From Bacillus salacetis (GTDB lineage: Bacteria; Bacillota; Bacilli; Bacillales; Bacillaceae_B), in assembly GCF_003581585.1 (NCBI RefSeq), contig NZ_QXIR01000007.1:86787-150786 (forward strand): DNA of 64,000 bases, in the 5' to 3' direction. The notes beneath the pieces are model-generated. The model was not told where the DNA came from. It searched no databases and saw only the letters and a program-made list of their open reading frames with translations. Shown here piece by piece: positions 52,018 to 60,623 of the stretch. The translations under genes and the position numbers were made by a program. How positions within the stretch are numbered: position 1 is the first letter of the stretch; each line of letters starts with the position of its first letter.

Positions 52018-52497
52018 TCAAATATATTGAATTAATGCTTGAACGAACTCTTCCAATTTGGCTTTATCGGTCTCATCGAATCGGCTTTTCTCTGGGCTGT
52101 CGATATCCAGGACGCCGATGATCTCGCCGTCCTTCATCAGTGGAACGACGATCTCGGATTGAGATGCTGCATCGCAGGCGATATGGCCTGGGAAGGCATG
52201 GACATCTTCGACCAGATAAGTTTTCTTTTCTTTTACAGCAGATCCGCAGACACCCCTGCCCACTGCGATTCGTACACAGGCAGGAAGTCCCTGGAATGGC
52301 CCGAGCACAAGCTCTCCATCTTCCATGAGGTAGAATCCGACCCAGTTAATGCGGTCCAGGAATTGATTCAGCAATGCAGAAGCGTTGCATAAATTGGCAA
52401 TGCGGTTGCTTTCTCCTTCCAAAAGAGCGTGCAATTGCTTGATGACCAAGCCATAATTTTCTTCGCGTGTACCTTGGTACATGGATGATTGAAACAT
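52018..52497 (-). CDS. ytsP: Free methionine-(R)-sulfoxide reductase YtsP (GAF)
   Basis: 159-residue GAF-domain enzyme of the fRMsr family, which reduces free Met-R-sulfoxide. Three conserved Cys are visible in GLPACVRI, GRGVCGSA and HIACDAAS; the last is the catalytic one in family members. WVGFYLMEDGELVLGPFQG and IIGVLDIDSPE are typical. GGGGGAG precedes the ATG at 52497. In B. subtilis ytsP is next to ytrP; here megL, yhfW and the cupin gene lie between. Confidence 0.92.
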   Translation of the reverse strand: MFQSSMYQGTREENYGLVIKQLHALLEGESNRIANLCNASALLNQFLDRINWVGFYLMEDGELVLGPFQGLPACVRIAVGRGVCGSAVKEKKTYLVEDVHAFPGHIACDAASQSEIVVPLMKDGEIIGVLDIDSPEKSRFDETDKAKLEEFVQALIQYI

Positions 52498-52741
52498 CGA
52501 ACTCCCCCATTTCTACAGGATATGATTGTATAACCATAGATTCATCGGTTTCCTACAAGTTCGGACGGAAACTGTCGAGAAATACATAAAGGAATCTCAA
52601 GTCATGCCCCGAATGTTTATGTAGTAATCGGCTGCTTTTCATCTTTAGTAACTGATCTATTATTGACGCCAATCCTAATGAACCATTTTTAGCATATTTC
52701 CTTGGGTGATTCAACTAATAAAATTCAAAGGTAGTGAGATC

Positions 52742-53413
52742 ATGGCTAAACCAGCTGCTGCACCAGGTATAACCAAAGAAAATATTCTCTTATCGGCTGT
52801 TTCACTTTTCAATACGAAAGGCTATGACGGGACTTCTGTGAGGGATATTGCCAAAAAAGCGTCGGTGAACGCCGCAAATATCTCTTATCATTTTCATGGG
52901 AAGCAGGGACTCCTTGAATCATGTTTCACCCGCTTCTTTGAGGCATATCTAGAGTGCCTCGAGGCAGAGGCGGATAAGCTGGAATTCACTCCTGCAGATG
53001 AATGCTTGAAAAGGGCGGTCTTCAATATCCTGCAGTATCAGAGTGAGAATCATCTTCTCTCACGTTTTGTCTTGAGGGAAATGTCGATCGACTCGCAAAT
53101 TGTCCGTGAAATCATTTCCTCTTATTTGATGAAGGAGCGTTATTTATTCAAGCGTTTCTTTGAGAGGGGAGAAGAGCAGAACCGCTTTACTTCAATGCCC
53201 GTGAGTATGTTCATCATCCAGTTGAAGTCCATGCTTTCAATCCCTTTTCTTAACAGCCAGTACTTAAGGGAGGTATGGCATGTATTTCCGCAGGAACAAT
53301 TCTTTGTCGATCGTTACTATGCTTCCTTGGAGCAGTGGATCGACCAATGCCTGTTAACGAGGCAGGCCGCAATCCCTCAGCCGCTTCACACGATCATGCG
53401 GTCCCTGCCTTGA
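52742..53413 (+). CDS. refZ: TetR-family division regulator RefZ (YttP)
   Basis: 223-residue TetR-family protein. N-terminal HTH (ITKENILLSAVSLFNTKGYDGTSVRDIAKKASVNAANISYHFHGKQGLLES), then an all-helical ligand/dimerisation domain. In B. subtilis RefZ binds oriC-proximal sites and tunes FtsZ ring placement at sporulation onset. Start ATG 52742 (MAKPAAAPG) with AAGGTAGTGAG upstream; a longer frame from 52706 has no ribosome site. Its 3' end overlaps hisJ by 28 bp, tail to tail. Confidence 0.9.
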   Translation: MAKPAAAPGITKENILLSAVSLFNTKGYDGTSVRDIAKKASVNAANISYHFHGKQGLLESCFTRFFEAYLECLEAEADKLEFTPADECLKRAVFNILQYQSENHLLSRFVLREMSIDSQIVREIISSYLMKERYLFKRFFERGEEQNRFTSMPVSMFIIQLKSMLSIPFLNSQYLREVWHVFPQEQFFVDRYYASLEQWIDQCLLTRQAAIPQPLHTIMRSLP

Positions 53414-54177
53414 TTCAAGTCCTTGGCTTGATGGGCATCTGATCCATATACGAGCGGAATCCCCATTTCATGAGCCTTCCGGGCGATATCAGGCGGGGGA
53501 TAAGAGACTCCGCATCCTTTTTTGGAATACCCCGCTCCGTTATAATCAAGTTCCATATGCCGCAATGCCATTTCGTCCAGTACTTCTTGGATTTCCTTCC
53601 CGAAAGAACCTGCCGGGGGGAAATCCTTTTTGAATTTATCGGCGAGGGTGATATGGCCAATCCGGTTCGGTTTGTATTTTCCAAGGTTGGCTTTCACGGA
53701 TTTTAAGACAGTTTTATAATAGGTTTGATGGATGCTGTCTGCAGTTCCGTAAGAATCAATCATCCTCCCGAAGTTTTCCTTGCTGAAATCGAGGCAGTCG
53801 TAAGTGCCGTTCCTTAATAAAAAGTGGACGGAAAGCAAACTGTCATCAAGATAAGGGCCGATGGAGTCCAGGAACCTTCCCGTTTCTTCCTCATATCCTT
53901 CTATAAAGTCAACTTCCAAACCTGTTTTGATGATAATGTTCCCTTTGTAAATCTTCTTAAGTTCTTCCAAATCGGCAATGTACTCTTCAAGGTATTCCTC
54001 TTTCATCCCGCTGTCCTGATCGGGGACGGGATCTTTAAATCCTGCCGGCAGAGGGGCGTGCTCCGTAAATGTGATTCCTTCGTATCCCAGTTTGATGGCT
54101 TTCTCGATATATTCATGAAATGAGTCCTTCGTCCCGTGGGGGCAATAAGGACTGTGAATGTGTCCGTCGACTTTCAT
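53386..54177 (-). CDS. hisJ: Histidinol-phosphatase (PHP family) HisJ
   Basis: 263-residue PHP-domain phosphatase acting at the histidinol-phosphate step of histidine synthesis. Metal ligands seen: DGHIHSPYCPHG, FTEHAPL, GLEVDFIEGY, SVHFL, IGHITL and YGSDAH. The gene stands apart from a his operon, as in B. subtilis. It overlaps the end of refZ in opposite orientation. The two stops lie 28 bp inside each other, so there is no room for a terminator between them. Confidence 0.93.
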   Translation of the reverse strand: MKVDGHIHSPYCPHGTKDSFHEYIEKAIKLGYEGITFTEHAPLPAGFKDPVPDQDSGMKEEYLEEYIADLEELKKIYKGNIIIKTGLEVDFIEGYEEETGRFLDSIGPYLDDSLLSVHFLLRNGTYDCLDFSKENFGRMIDSYGTADSIHQTYYKTVLKSVKANLGKYKPNRIGHITLADKFKKDFPPAGSFGKEIQEVLDEMALRHMELDYNGAGYSKKGCGVSYPPPDIARKAHEMGIPLVYGSDAHQAKDLNQGRDRMIV

Positions 54178-54402
54178 CCAATCCCTCGTTTCCTTTTCCT
54201 GTCATATTCATCTATAATAGTAAAATATCAATATTTTTGCTGAAGAGGTAGACATTTATAACAAATCTTGTATTTAAAGAGGAAAAATTGCAAATAAATC
54301 GTCAAAAAATGTCGTTCTCATGGTATCATAATAAAAGCTATGATATGAGATTTTACAATTTTTACATAGAATAGATCAAGTTATAGAAGCAGGGGGCTTA
54401 CG

Positions 54403-56103
54403 ATGGAATTTATCATCGGAGGAATTATACTTTTAATTATCCTATTCATCATCGGTTTTTTTATAAGAAGAAAATATTATCACCATATCGACCGCCTGGA
54501 ATCCTGGAAGGTCGATATCATGAACAGGCCCATCCTGGATGAGCTGTCCAGGGTCAAGCAGCTGAACATGACTGGCCAGACTGAAGAGCTTTTCGAAAAG
54601 TGGCGTAAAGAGTGGGATGACATTGTCACTGCCGACCTTCCTGAAGTGGAAGAGCTTTTGTTCACTGCCGAAGAATATATTGATAAGTTCCGTTTTGGTT
54701 CAGCGAAGGATGTCCAGGCGAGGATAGAAGCTATTCTCAATCAGACAGAGGATAAGATGGAAAGGATCCATTCCGAAGTCGAAGAGCTGGTCGGCAGCGA
54801 AGAGAAGAACCGGCTCGAGATAGAAGAATTGAAAGAAGACTTCCGCAAGAGCAAAAAAGCCTTGCTTGCCCACCGCCATACTTATGGAAAAGCAGCATAC
54901 GGCCTTGAAGCAAAGCTGGATGAAATGTCTGAGAAAATCGAAGACTTCAACAGGCTGACTGAGGAAGGAAATTATCTGGAGGCAAGGGAGATTGTTTTGG
55001 GACTGACTGAAGACACCCAGGGCATCATGCAAAAGATGGAAGTGATTCCAGAATTGCTGACAGAATGTCAAAATTCCCTTCCTAATCAACTGAACGAAGT
55101 GGAATCAGGATACAATGAAATGGAATCACAAGGGTATGTGCTGAAGCACCTTGGAATTACTACCGAGCTTTCCAGGCTTCGTGAAGAGCTGGCCGCATGC
55201 CTTGACTCTCTGGAAAAGCTTCAGACAGATAAAGCTGCAGAAGAAGTGAATACATTAAAGGAAAGTGTTGAACGCTTATACGACATGCTTGAAAAAGAAG
55301 TATTGGCTAAACACTTTGTCCTTCAGAATGAAGAAAAATCGCAGGTACTGCTTGAATCCATCAAGTCAGACAATAAAGAAATCAAACAGGAAACAGAATT
55401 TGTACAGCAAGGCTACCACTTGAAGGATGAAGATCTGCAGATCCCTGTCCAGCTGGAAAAGAAAATCACCACCCTTTTCAAGCGTTTCCAGCAGCTTCAG
55501 GAAAAGGTACAGGAAAATGAATCTGCTTATTCCTTCTTGAGTGAAGAACTTCAGGAAATCAATCAGCAGCTAGAAGTAATCCAGAGTGAACAGAAGAATT
55601 TTTCCGAGCAGCTTCATACCTTACGGAAGGACGAAATTGAAGCGAAAGAAAAGGTTTTTGAGCTTAAGAAGAAAATCGGGGAAGCCAGCAGGATGATCTC
55701 CAAGAGCAATATTCCAGGACTGCCTACCGATTACAATGCTCTTCTTGAGGAAGCGTATAATAATATCAGCGATGTATCCAGGGCACTTGAAGAGAAGCCT
55801 CTCAACATGCCTGTCGTTCAAAAATACCTGGAAAAAGCAGTGGATACGGTCGATCACTTCCATAAGAAGACGACGGATTTGATCGAAACGGTCATGCTTG
55901 CTGAAAAGGTCATTCAGTACGGAAATCGTTACAGGAGCCGCAATGGAGAGGTTTCCCACAAGCTTCAGAAAGCAGAAGCAGCCTTCAGAAGCTTTGATTA
56001 CAGGGAAGCTCTCGAACAGGCAGCCACGGCAATTGAGGAAATCGAGCCTGGAGCGATTAAGAGAATTGAAAGCATCGTGAATGAAGAACTGGATCATGAA
56101 TAA
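54403..56103 (+). CDS. ezrA: Septation ring regulator EzrA
   Basis: 566 residues: an N-terminal membrane helix with the body in the cytoplasm (MEFIIGGIILLIILFIIGFF), then spectrin-like coiled-coil repeats to the end. EzrA binds FtsZ and prevents extra rings while acting at the septum. The conserved juxtamembrane KVDIMNRPILDELSRVKQLNMTGQTEELFEKW is intact. A GC-poor promoter region lies upstream (54178-54402). Ends in a shared terminator. Confidence 0.95.
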   Translation: MEFIIGGIILLIILFIIGFFIRRKYYHHIDRLESWKVDIMNRPILDELSRVKQLNMTGQTEELFEKWRKEWDDIVTADLPEVEELLFTAEEYIDKFRFGSAKDVQARIEAILNQTEDKMERIHSEVEELVGSEEKNRLEIEELKEDFRKSKKALLAHRHTYGKAAYGLEAKLDEMSEKIEDFNRLTEEGNYLEAREIVLGLTEDTQGIMQKMEVIPELLTECQNSLPNQLNEVESGYNEMESQGYVLKHLGITTELSRLREELAACLDSLEKLQTDKAAEEVNTLKESVERLYDMLEKEVLAKHFVLQNEEKSQVLLESIKSDNKEIKQETEFVQQGYHLKDEDLQIPVQLEKKITTLFKRFQQLQEKVQENESAYSFLSEELQEINQQLEVIQSEQKNFSEQLHTLRKDEIEAKEKVFELKKKIGEASRMISKSNIPGLPTDYNALLEEAYNNISDVSRALEEKPLNMPVVQKYLEKAVDTVDHFHKKTTDLIETVMLAEKVIQYGNRYRSRNGEVSHKLQKAEAAFRSFDYREALEQAATAIEEIEPGAIKRIESIVNEELDHE

Positions 56104-56106
56104 CAA

Positions 56107-56145
56107 GAAAAATCCCGGCTGGTAAATTCCAGACCGGGATTTGTT
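56107..56145. terminator. Bidirectional terminator between ezrA and brnQ
   Basis: AAATCCCGG/CCGGGATTT outer stem with an inner CTGG/CCAG, T-run downstream of ezrA. Confidence 0.92.
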
Positions 56146-57477
56146 TTAGGCTGATTTCTTTGCGGCTCCCAGCCCTGCAGAGAGAAAGAAGCCGATGATG
56201 GCGCCGATTATAGCCGGCAGAAGCCAGCCAATGCCTTCATTGAATAATGGCAAAGCGCTTAAAGTTTCATTCAATACTGCAAGTTCAATACCTGCTGTTT
56301 TTAGACCATCAATGAAGCTGATGAAGAAAGTGGGTATCAATGCCCCTATATAGACTCCTGAATAGCCATTGAACCAGTTATGCATGAATGAAAGCAGGAT
56401 GAGTACTATCGCTAACGGATATATCACAATCAGGACAGGCAGCGATACAGAAATCAGCTGCGTCAACCCTATGTTGGCAATGATCATACTGAAAACGCTG
56501 ATGATGACGACCAATACGTGATAAGATACCGGCAAAAGCTTGGCGAAGTATTGGGCGCAAGCCGACACCAAGCCGATGGAAGTCGTCAGGCAGGCGAAGG
56601 TGATGGCGAGTCCCAAAATGATCGTTCCAATCTGTCCATAAAGATAATCGGCTGATCCTGCAAGGATGGCTCCTCCATTGTCACTCAGGCCGATGGCTTC
56701 TGTGCTGGTCGCACCAATGAATCCAAGGGAAAGGTAGACGAGCGCCAATCCTGCTGCAGCAATAATTCCCGCCAAAATACACGCTTTAGTAATGGCTGCC
56801 TTAGAAGTAATTCCTTTTTCACGGACAGAATTAATGACTACAATTCCAAAGACAAGCGCAGCGATGGTATCCATTGTCAGATAGCCTTCAAGGAATCCTT
56901 TGAAAAAAGGTCCATCAATATAAGCCCCTGCAGGCTCTTGAAAACTGCCCATTGGTGAAAGGATGCTTTTTGTTACCAGTACAGTCAGAATGACCAGTAA
57001 TGCAGGAGTAAGGACTTTTCCGATCCTGTCCACAAGCTTGGCAGGGTTCATTGCCAGCCATATTGTCAGTCCGAAAAAGATGATCGTATAGATGAATAAA
57101 GGCATACCGTATTTATTTATATCTTCCCCGAGGAAAGGAGTGACACCAATTTCATAGGCAACTGTCCCAGTCCGTGGAATCCCAAAGAAAGGACCGATGG
57201 CCAGATACATGATGACAGTAAATATGACTCCGTATACCGGGCTGACCCTGTTTGCCAATGTTTGAAGATCCCCGCCGGTCTTGGCAATCGCGATGATTCC
57301 AAGTAAAGGAAGGCCGACCCCTGTGATCAGGAAGCCGAAGATCCCCGTCCAGATGTTTTCCCCGGCTTGCTGCCCAAGGAAGGGAGGAAAGATCATATTG
57401 CCTGCTCCAAGGAATAAAGCGAAGAGCATGAGGCCGACAGTGAAGATCAGATTGAATGATAGCGCTTTCTCACTCAT
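56146..57477 (-). CDS. braB: Branched-chain amino acid transporter BrnQ/BraB
   Basis: 443-residue LIVCS-family Na+/H+-coupled Leu/Ile/Val carrier with about 12 membrane helices. The N-terminal signature LMLFALFLGAGNMIFPPFLGQQAGE is diagnostic. It occupies the braB position between ezrA and nifZ. GGGGGTAAT precedes the ATG at 57477. A weak CodY-like sequence (AATTGTCGAAATAATT, 57543-57558) overlaps the likely promoter but has about five mismatches. Confidence 0.93.
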   Translation of the reverse strand: MSEKALSFNLIFTVGLMLFALFLGAGNMIFPPFLGQQAGENIWTGIFGFLITGVGLPLLGIIAIAKTGGDLQTLANRVSPVYGVIFTVIMYLAIGPFFGIPRTGTVAYEIGVTPFLGEDINKYGMPLFIYTIIFFGLTIWLAMNPAKLVDRIGKVLTPALLVILTVLVTKSILSPMGSFQEPAGAYIDGPFFKGFLEGYLTMDTIAALVFGIVVINSVREKGITSKAAITKACILAGIIAAAGLALVYLSLGFIGATSTEAIGLSDNGGAILAGSADYLYGQIGTIILGLAITFACLTTSIGLVSACAQYFAKLLPVSYHVLVVIISVFSMIIANIGLTQLISVSLPVLIVIYPLAIVLILLSFMHNWFNGYSGVYIGALIPTFFISFIDGLKTAGIELAVLNETLSALPLFNEGIGWLLPAIIGAIIGFFLSAGLGAAKKSA

Positions 57478-57799
57478 GGATATTACCCCCTTAAAATGCT
57501 AAGGTGAACTAAGCGGTTTTATACTAACACAGAAGCAGAGAAAATTGTCGAAATAATTAAAAGTTAAAAAATTCAGTATATTTAAATAATGATTTGATAA
57601 GCTTTTCTTAGTACTCTGACAAAGTAATAGAATGATTTCTATAAGTTATGAGAGTGTGAACCGTCGGGAGGACAAGTTATAATCACGAATACAGTATTGC
57701 CAGACGGAATTTTTTTCATAACTGATTTGTGGTAGTATAATCTTTTGTAAACAATAGAAAAGATTATGTTTAAATTGATAACCAGAAGGTGCATATTTT

Positions 57800-58951
57800 G
57801 TGATTTATTTTGATAACAGTGCAACAACCAAGCCATATAAAGAAGTACTCGATACCTTTTTGAAAGTTCAGGAAGATTATTTTGCCAATCCGTCTTCAAT
57901 CCATGCCCTGGGAGGCAGGGTCGAGAACCTTATCAGCAAGTCAAGGAAACAGGTTGCAGGCCTGTTGGGTATCAAGGAAACCGAAGTCTTCTTTACATCA
58001 GGAGGAACGGAATCAAACAATCTTGCGTTAAAAGGTGCTGCCCTCCAGTACAGGCATAGGGGCAGACATATTATCACAACGAGGATTGAGCACCCATCCA
58101 TTATTGAAACATGTGAGCAGTTGAAGGCATTGGGTTTTGAAATTACCTATCTTCCTGTCGATTCCGAGGGCCGGGTCAAGTTGAAAGATGTAAAAGATGC
58201 CATAAAGGATGAAACGATCCTTGTGTCCATCATGCATGTTAATAATGAAGTAGGAACCATTCAGCCGGTCCAGGAGATCGGTAAGGCCCTTAAGCCCTAT
58301 TCCAAGGTCATATTCCATGTCGATCATATCCAGGGAGCGGGGAAAGTCCCGCTTTCCCTGCATGAATCAGGAATCGATCTCTGCTCAATCTCAGGACACA
58401 AAATCCATGGTTTGAAAGGCACAGGCATGTTATATATTAAGGAAGGATTGGAAATCTCCCCGCTGCTTTCGGGCGGTGAGCAGGAAAGGAAAATCCGGAG
58501 TGGTACAGAAAACACGGGAGGGATTGTCTCCTTTGCAAAAGCTCTCAGACTGCATTATGAAAAAAGCAGGGAAGAGCCCGGCAGCCTTAGGGAGCTGAAC
58601 GATTACCTGCGCAGCCGGTTGAGTGCCATGGAAGGCATCACGATCCATACGCCATTGGCTGGAGCTGCACCGCACATTTTAAATTTCTCAGTCGATGGCA
58701 TCCGCGGAGAAATTTTCGTGCACGCACTGGAGGATTTTAACATATACGTTTCCACCACAAGTGCATGTTCATCCAAAAAGAATGCACCATCAAGAACCCT
58801 TTTGGGCATGGGTGTGGATAAGTCCCTTCTGGATACGTCCATCAGGGTGAGTTTTTCATTTGGGAATACAAAAGAAGAGGCAGATCAATTGTGTGACGCG
58901 ATACTGCAGGTCAAGAAAAAATTAGAAGAAACGACGAGGAGAAGAAGATGA
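57800..58951 (+). CDS. nifZ: Cysteine desulfurase NifZ (IscS-like, ThiI partner)
   Basis: 383-residue class V aminotransferase-fold enzyme that takes sulfur from cysteine. PLP Lys in SISGHKIHGLKG; mobile catalytic Cys in TTSACSSKKNAPS; N-terminal YFDNSATTKPYKEV. GTG 57800 is the start with AGAAGGTG upstream, giving the standard N-terminus. It overlaps thiI by 4 bp (ATGA), consistent with dedicated sulfur delivery to ThiI for 4-thiouridine in tRNA. Confidence 0.94.
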   Translation: MIYFDNSATTKPYKEVLDTFLKVQEDYFANPSSIHALGGRVENLISKSRKQVAGLLGIKETEVFFTSGGTESNNLALKGAALQYRHRGRHIITTRIEHPSIIETCEQLKALGFEITYLPVDSEGRVKLKDVKDAIKDETILVSIMHVNNEVGTIQPVQEIGKALKPYSKVIFHVDHIQGAGKVPLSLHESGIDLCSISGHKIHGLKGTGMLYIKEGLEISPLLSGGEQERKIRSGTENTGGIVSFAKALRLHYEKSREEPGSLRELNDYLRSRLSAMEGITIHTPLAGAAPHILNFSVDGIRGEIFVHALEDFNIYVSTTSACSSKKNAPSRTLLGMGVDKSLLDTSIRVSFSFGNTKEEADQLCDAILQVKKKLEETTRRRR

Positions 58952-60159
58952 TTTACGATCAAATATTAGTGCGCTACGGCGAGATTTCGACTAAAGGGCG
59001 GAACCGGAAGGCCTTCACCAAGAAGCTTCGGGAAAATATCCTCATGGTATTGAAGGATCTTTCCGCAATCAGCATAAGTGCGACACGCGACAGGCTTCAT
59101 ATCTATTTAAATGGCGAAGATGGTGAAAAGGCGCTGTCAAAGCTTGCCGGCGTATTCGGGATCCAATCCTATAGTCCGGTCATAAAAACCGAAAAGGAAA
59201 TCGAAAAAATAAAAGAAGCGGCCCTTCATCTTGTTCAAAAAATGAATACAGACGGAAAAACCTTCAAAGTTTCAGCGAGAAGAGCTGATAAGACTTTTGA
59301 GCTTGATACAAATGAAATCAACTATGCTGTAGGATCACATGTCCTGAAAAATACCGGCGGCCTGACAGTGGATGTCAGAAATCCGGATATCAAATTGAAT
59401 GTAGAAGTCAGAAAAGAAGGAACGTACCTTTCAAGTGAAATATTCCAAGGAGCCGGCGGCATGCCTGCTGGAGCAAGCGGCAGGGCAATGCTGATGCTTT
59501 CAGGAGGGCTTGATAGTCCTGTAGCAGGTTATTTGATCATGAAGCGCGGCGTAGAAATCGAGGCTGTACATTTCCACAGCCCTCCTTTTACAAGCGAAAG
59601 AGCCAAGCAGAAAGTCATCGATCTGGCAAAGGAATTATCGGTATTCAGCGGAAGAATCAAGCTGCATATTGTACCTTTTACGGAAGTACAGCAGACTGTC
59701 CACAATCAGGTCCCGGAAAACTATACAATGACCTCGACTAGGAGAATGATGCTGAGGATTACAGAAAAGTTGAGGGAGAAACAAAATGGTCTGGGAATTG
59801 TCACTGGAGAAAGCCTTGGGCAAGTTGCCAGCCAGACATTGGAAAGCATGCTGGCGATCAACGAGGTAACCAGTACACCTGTCCTAAGGCCTCTCATCTC
59901 AATGGACAAACTTGAAATCATTGAAATTGCAAAACAAATCGGCACACATGATATATCGATACTACCTTACGAAGACTGCTGCACTATTTTTACACCGCCG
60001 GCACCAAAAACAAAACCGAAAAGGGAGAAAATCCAGTTCTATGAAAGCTTCGTGGATTTCGAACCTCTTATCGACAAGGCAGCTGCCGACACAGAAGTGC
60101 TTATCATAGAAGGCGGAGCTCTTCAGATGGAAGCAGATGACCTTGATGAATTGCTTTAA
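58948..60159 (+). CDS. thiI: tRNA 4-thiouridine synthetase ThiI
   Basis: 403 residues: N-terminal ferredoxin-like and THUMP domains (about 1-165), then an adenylation domain with PP-loop MLSGGLDSPVAGYLIMKRG (about 184-202). The catalytic region EDCCTIFTPPAPKTKPK is near the C-terminus. No rhodanese domain, as is usual in Bacilli. Coupled to nifZ by start/stop overlap. Confidence 0.96.
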   Translation: MIYDQILVRYGEISTKGRNRKAFTKKLRENILMVLKDLSAISISATRDRLHIYLNGEDGEKALSKLAGVFGIQSYSPVIKTEKEIEKIKEAALHLVQKMNTDGKTFKVSARRADKTFELDTNEINYAVGSHVLKNTGGLTVDVRNPDIKLNVEVRKEGTYLSSEIFQGAGGMPAGASGRAMLMLSGGLDSPVAGYLIMKRGVEIEAVHFHSPPFTSERAKQKVIDLAKELSVFSGRIKLHIVPFTEVQQTVHNQVPENYTMTSTRRMMLRITEKLREKQNGLGIVTGESLGQVASQTLESMLAINEVTSTPVLRPLISMDKLEIIEIAKQIGTHDISILPYEDCCTIFTPPAPKTKPKREKIQFYESFVDFEPLIDKAAADTEVLIIEGGALQMEADDLDELL

Positions 60160-60191
60160 ATAATTTAGGAAGATTTACCAATAACAAAATG

Positions 60192-60221
60192 GAATGAAGC
60201 CATGTGTTTTTACACATTCTA
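60192..60221 (+). promoter_or_regulatory. Sigma-G promoter of sspA
   Basis: GAATG (60192-60196), 18-bp spacer, CATTCTA (60215-60221): a close match to the forespore sigma-G consensus, 24 bp before the SASP start. Confidence 0.85.
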
Positions 60222-60244
60222 TACTCACAAGGAGGTGAAAACAC

Positions 60245-60451
60245 ATGGCAAACAACAACAGTTCAAACCAACTAGTAGCTCCAGGAGCTCAACAAGCGAT
60301 CGACCAAATGAAATACGAAATCGCTTCTGAATTCGGTGTACAACTTGGTGCAGATACAACTGCACGCGCTAACGGTTCTGTCGGTGGTGAAATCACTAAA
60401 CGTTTAGTTCAAATGGCTGAACAACAAATCGGCGGAGGCTACCAAAAGTAA
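60245..60451 (+). CDS. sspA: Alpha/beta-type small acid-soluble spore protein
   Basis: 68-residue SASP that coats forespore DNA and protects it from UV. Conserved GPR protease site region [11 protein letters not shown] and the C-terminal [24 protein letters not shown]-binding segment are intact. AAGGAGGTG precedes ATG 60245. Position next to thiI corresponds to B. subtilis sspA; the alpha/beta paralogues are too similar to separate otherwise. Confidence 0.93.
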   Translation: MANNNSSNQLVAPGAQQAIDQMKYEIASEFGVQLGADTTARANGSVGGEITKRLVQMAEQQIGGGYQK

Positions 60452-60472
60452 TCAATTAAATATAATGGCTAC

Positions 60473-60499
60473 AAGGAGCGGGAAACCCCGCTCCTTTTT
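60473..60499. terminator. sspA terminator
   Basis: AAGGAGCGGG/CCCGCTCCTT stem, short A-rich loop, T-run. Confidence 0.93.
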
Positions 60500-60623
60500 G
60501 CATGTTCTGGATGGCTGATCCACCAGATTTGGAAAATAAGACAAAATACCCTTTGCTAAATAATTTAAAATATTATAAAAATTTTGTATAATATGAATGA
60601 CTAACATCAAAGGGGGATAATGA

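Noticed and set aside
57543..57558. CodY box upstream of braB
   Set aside because: About five mismatches to AATTTTCWGAAAATT; not reported as a site, only mentioned.
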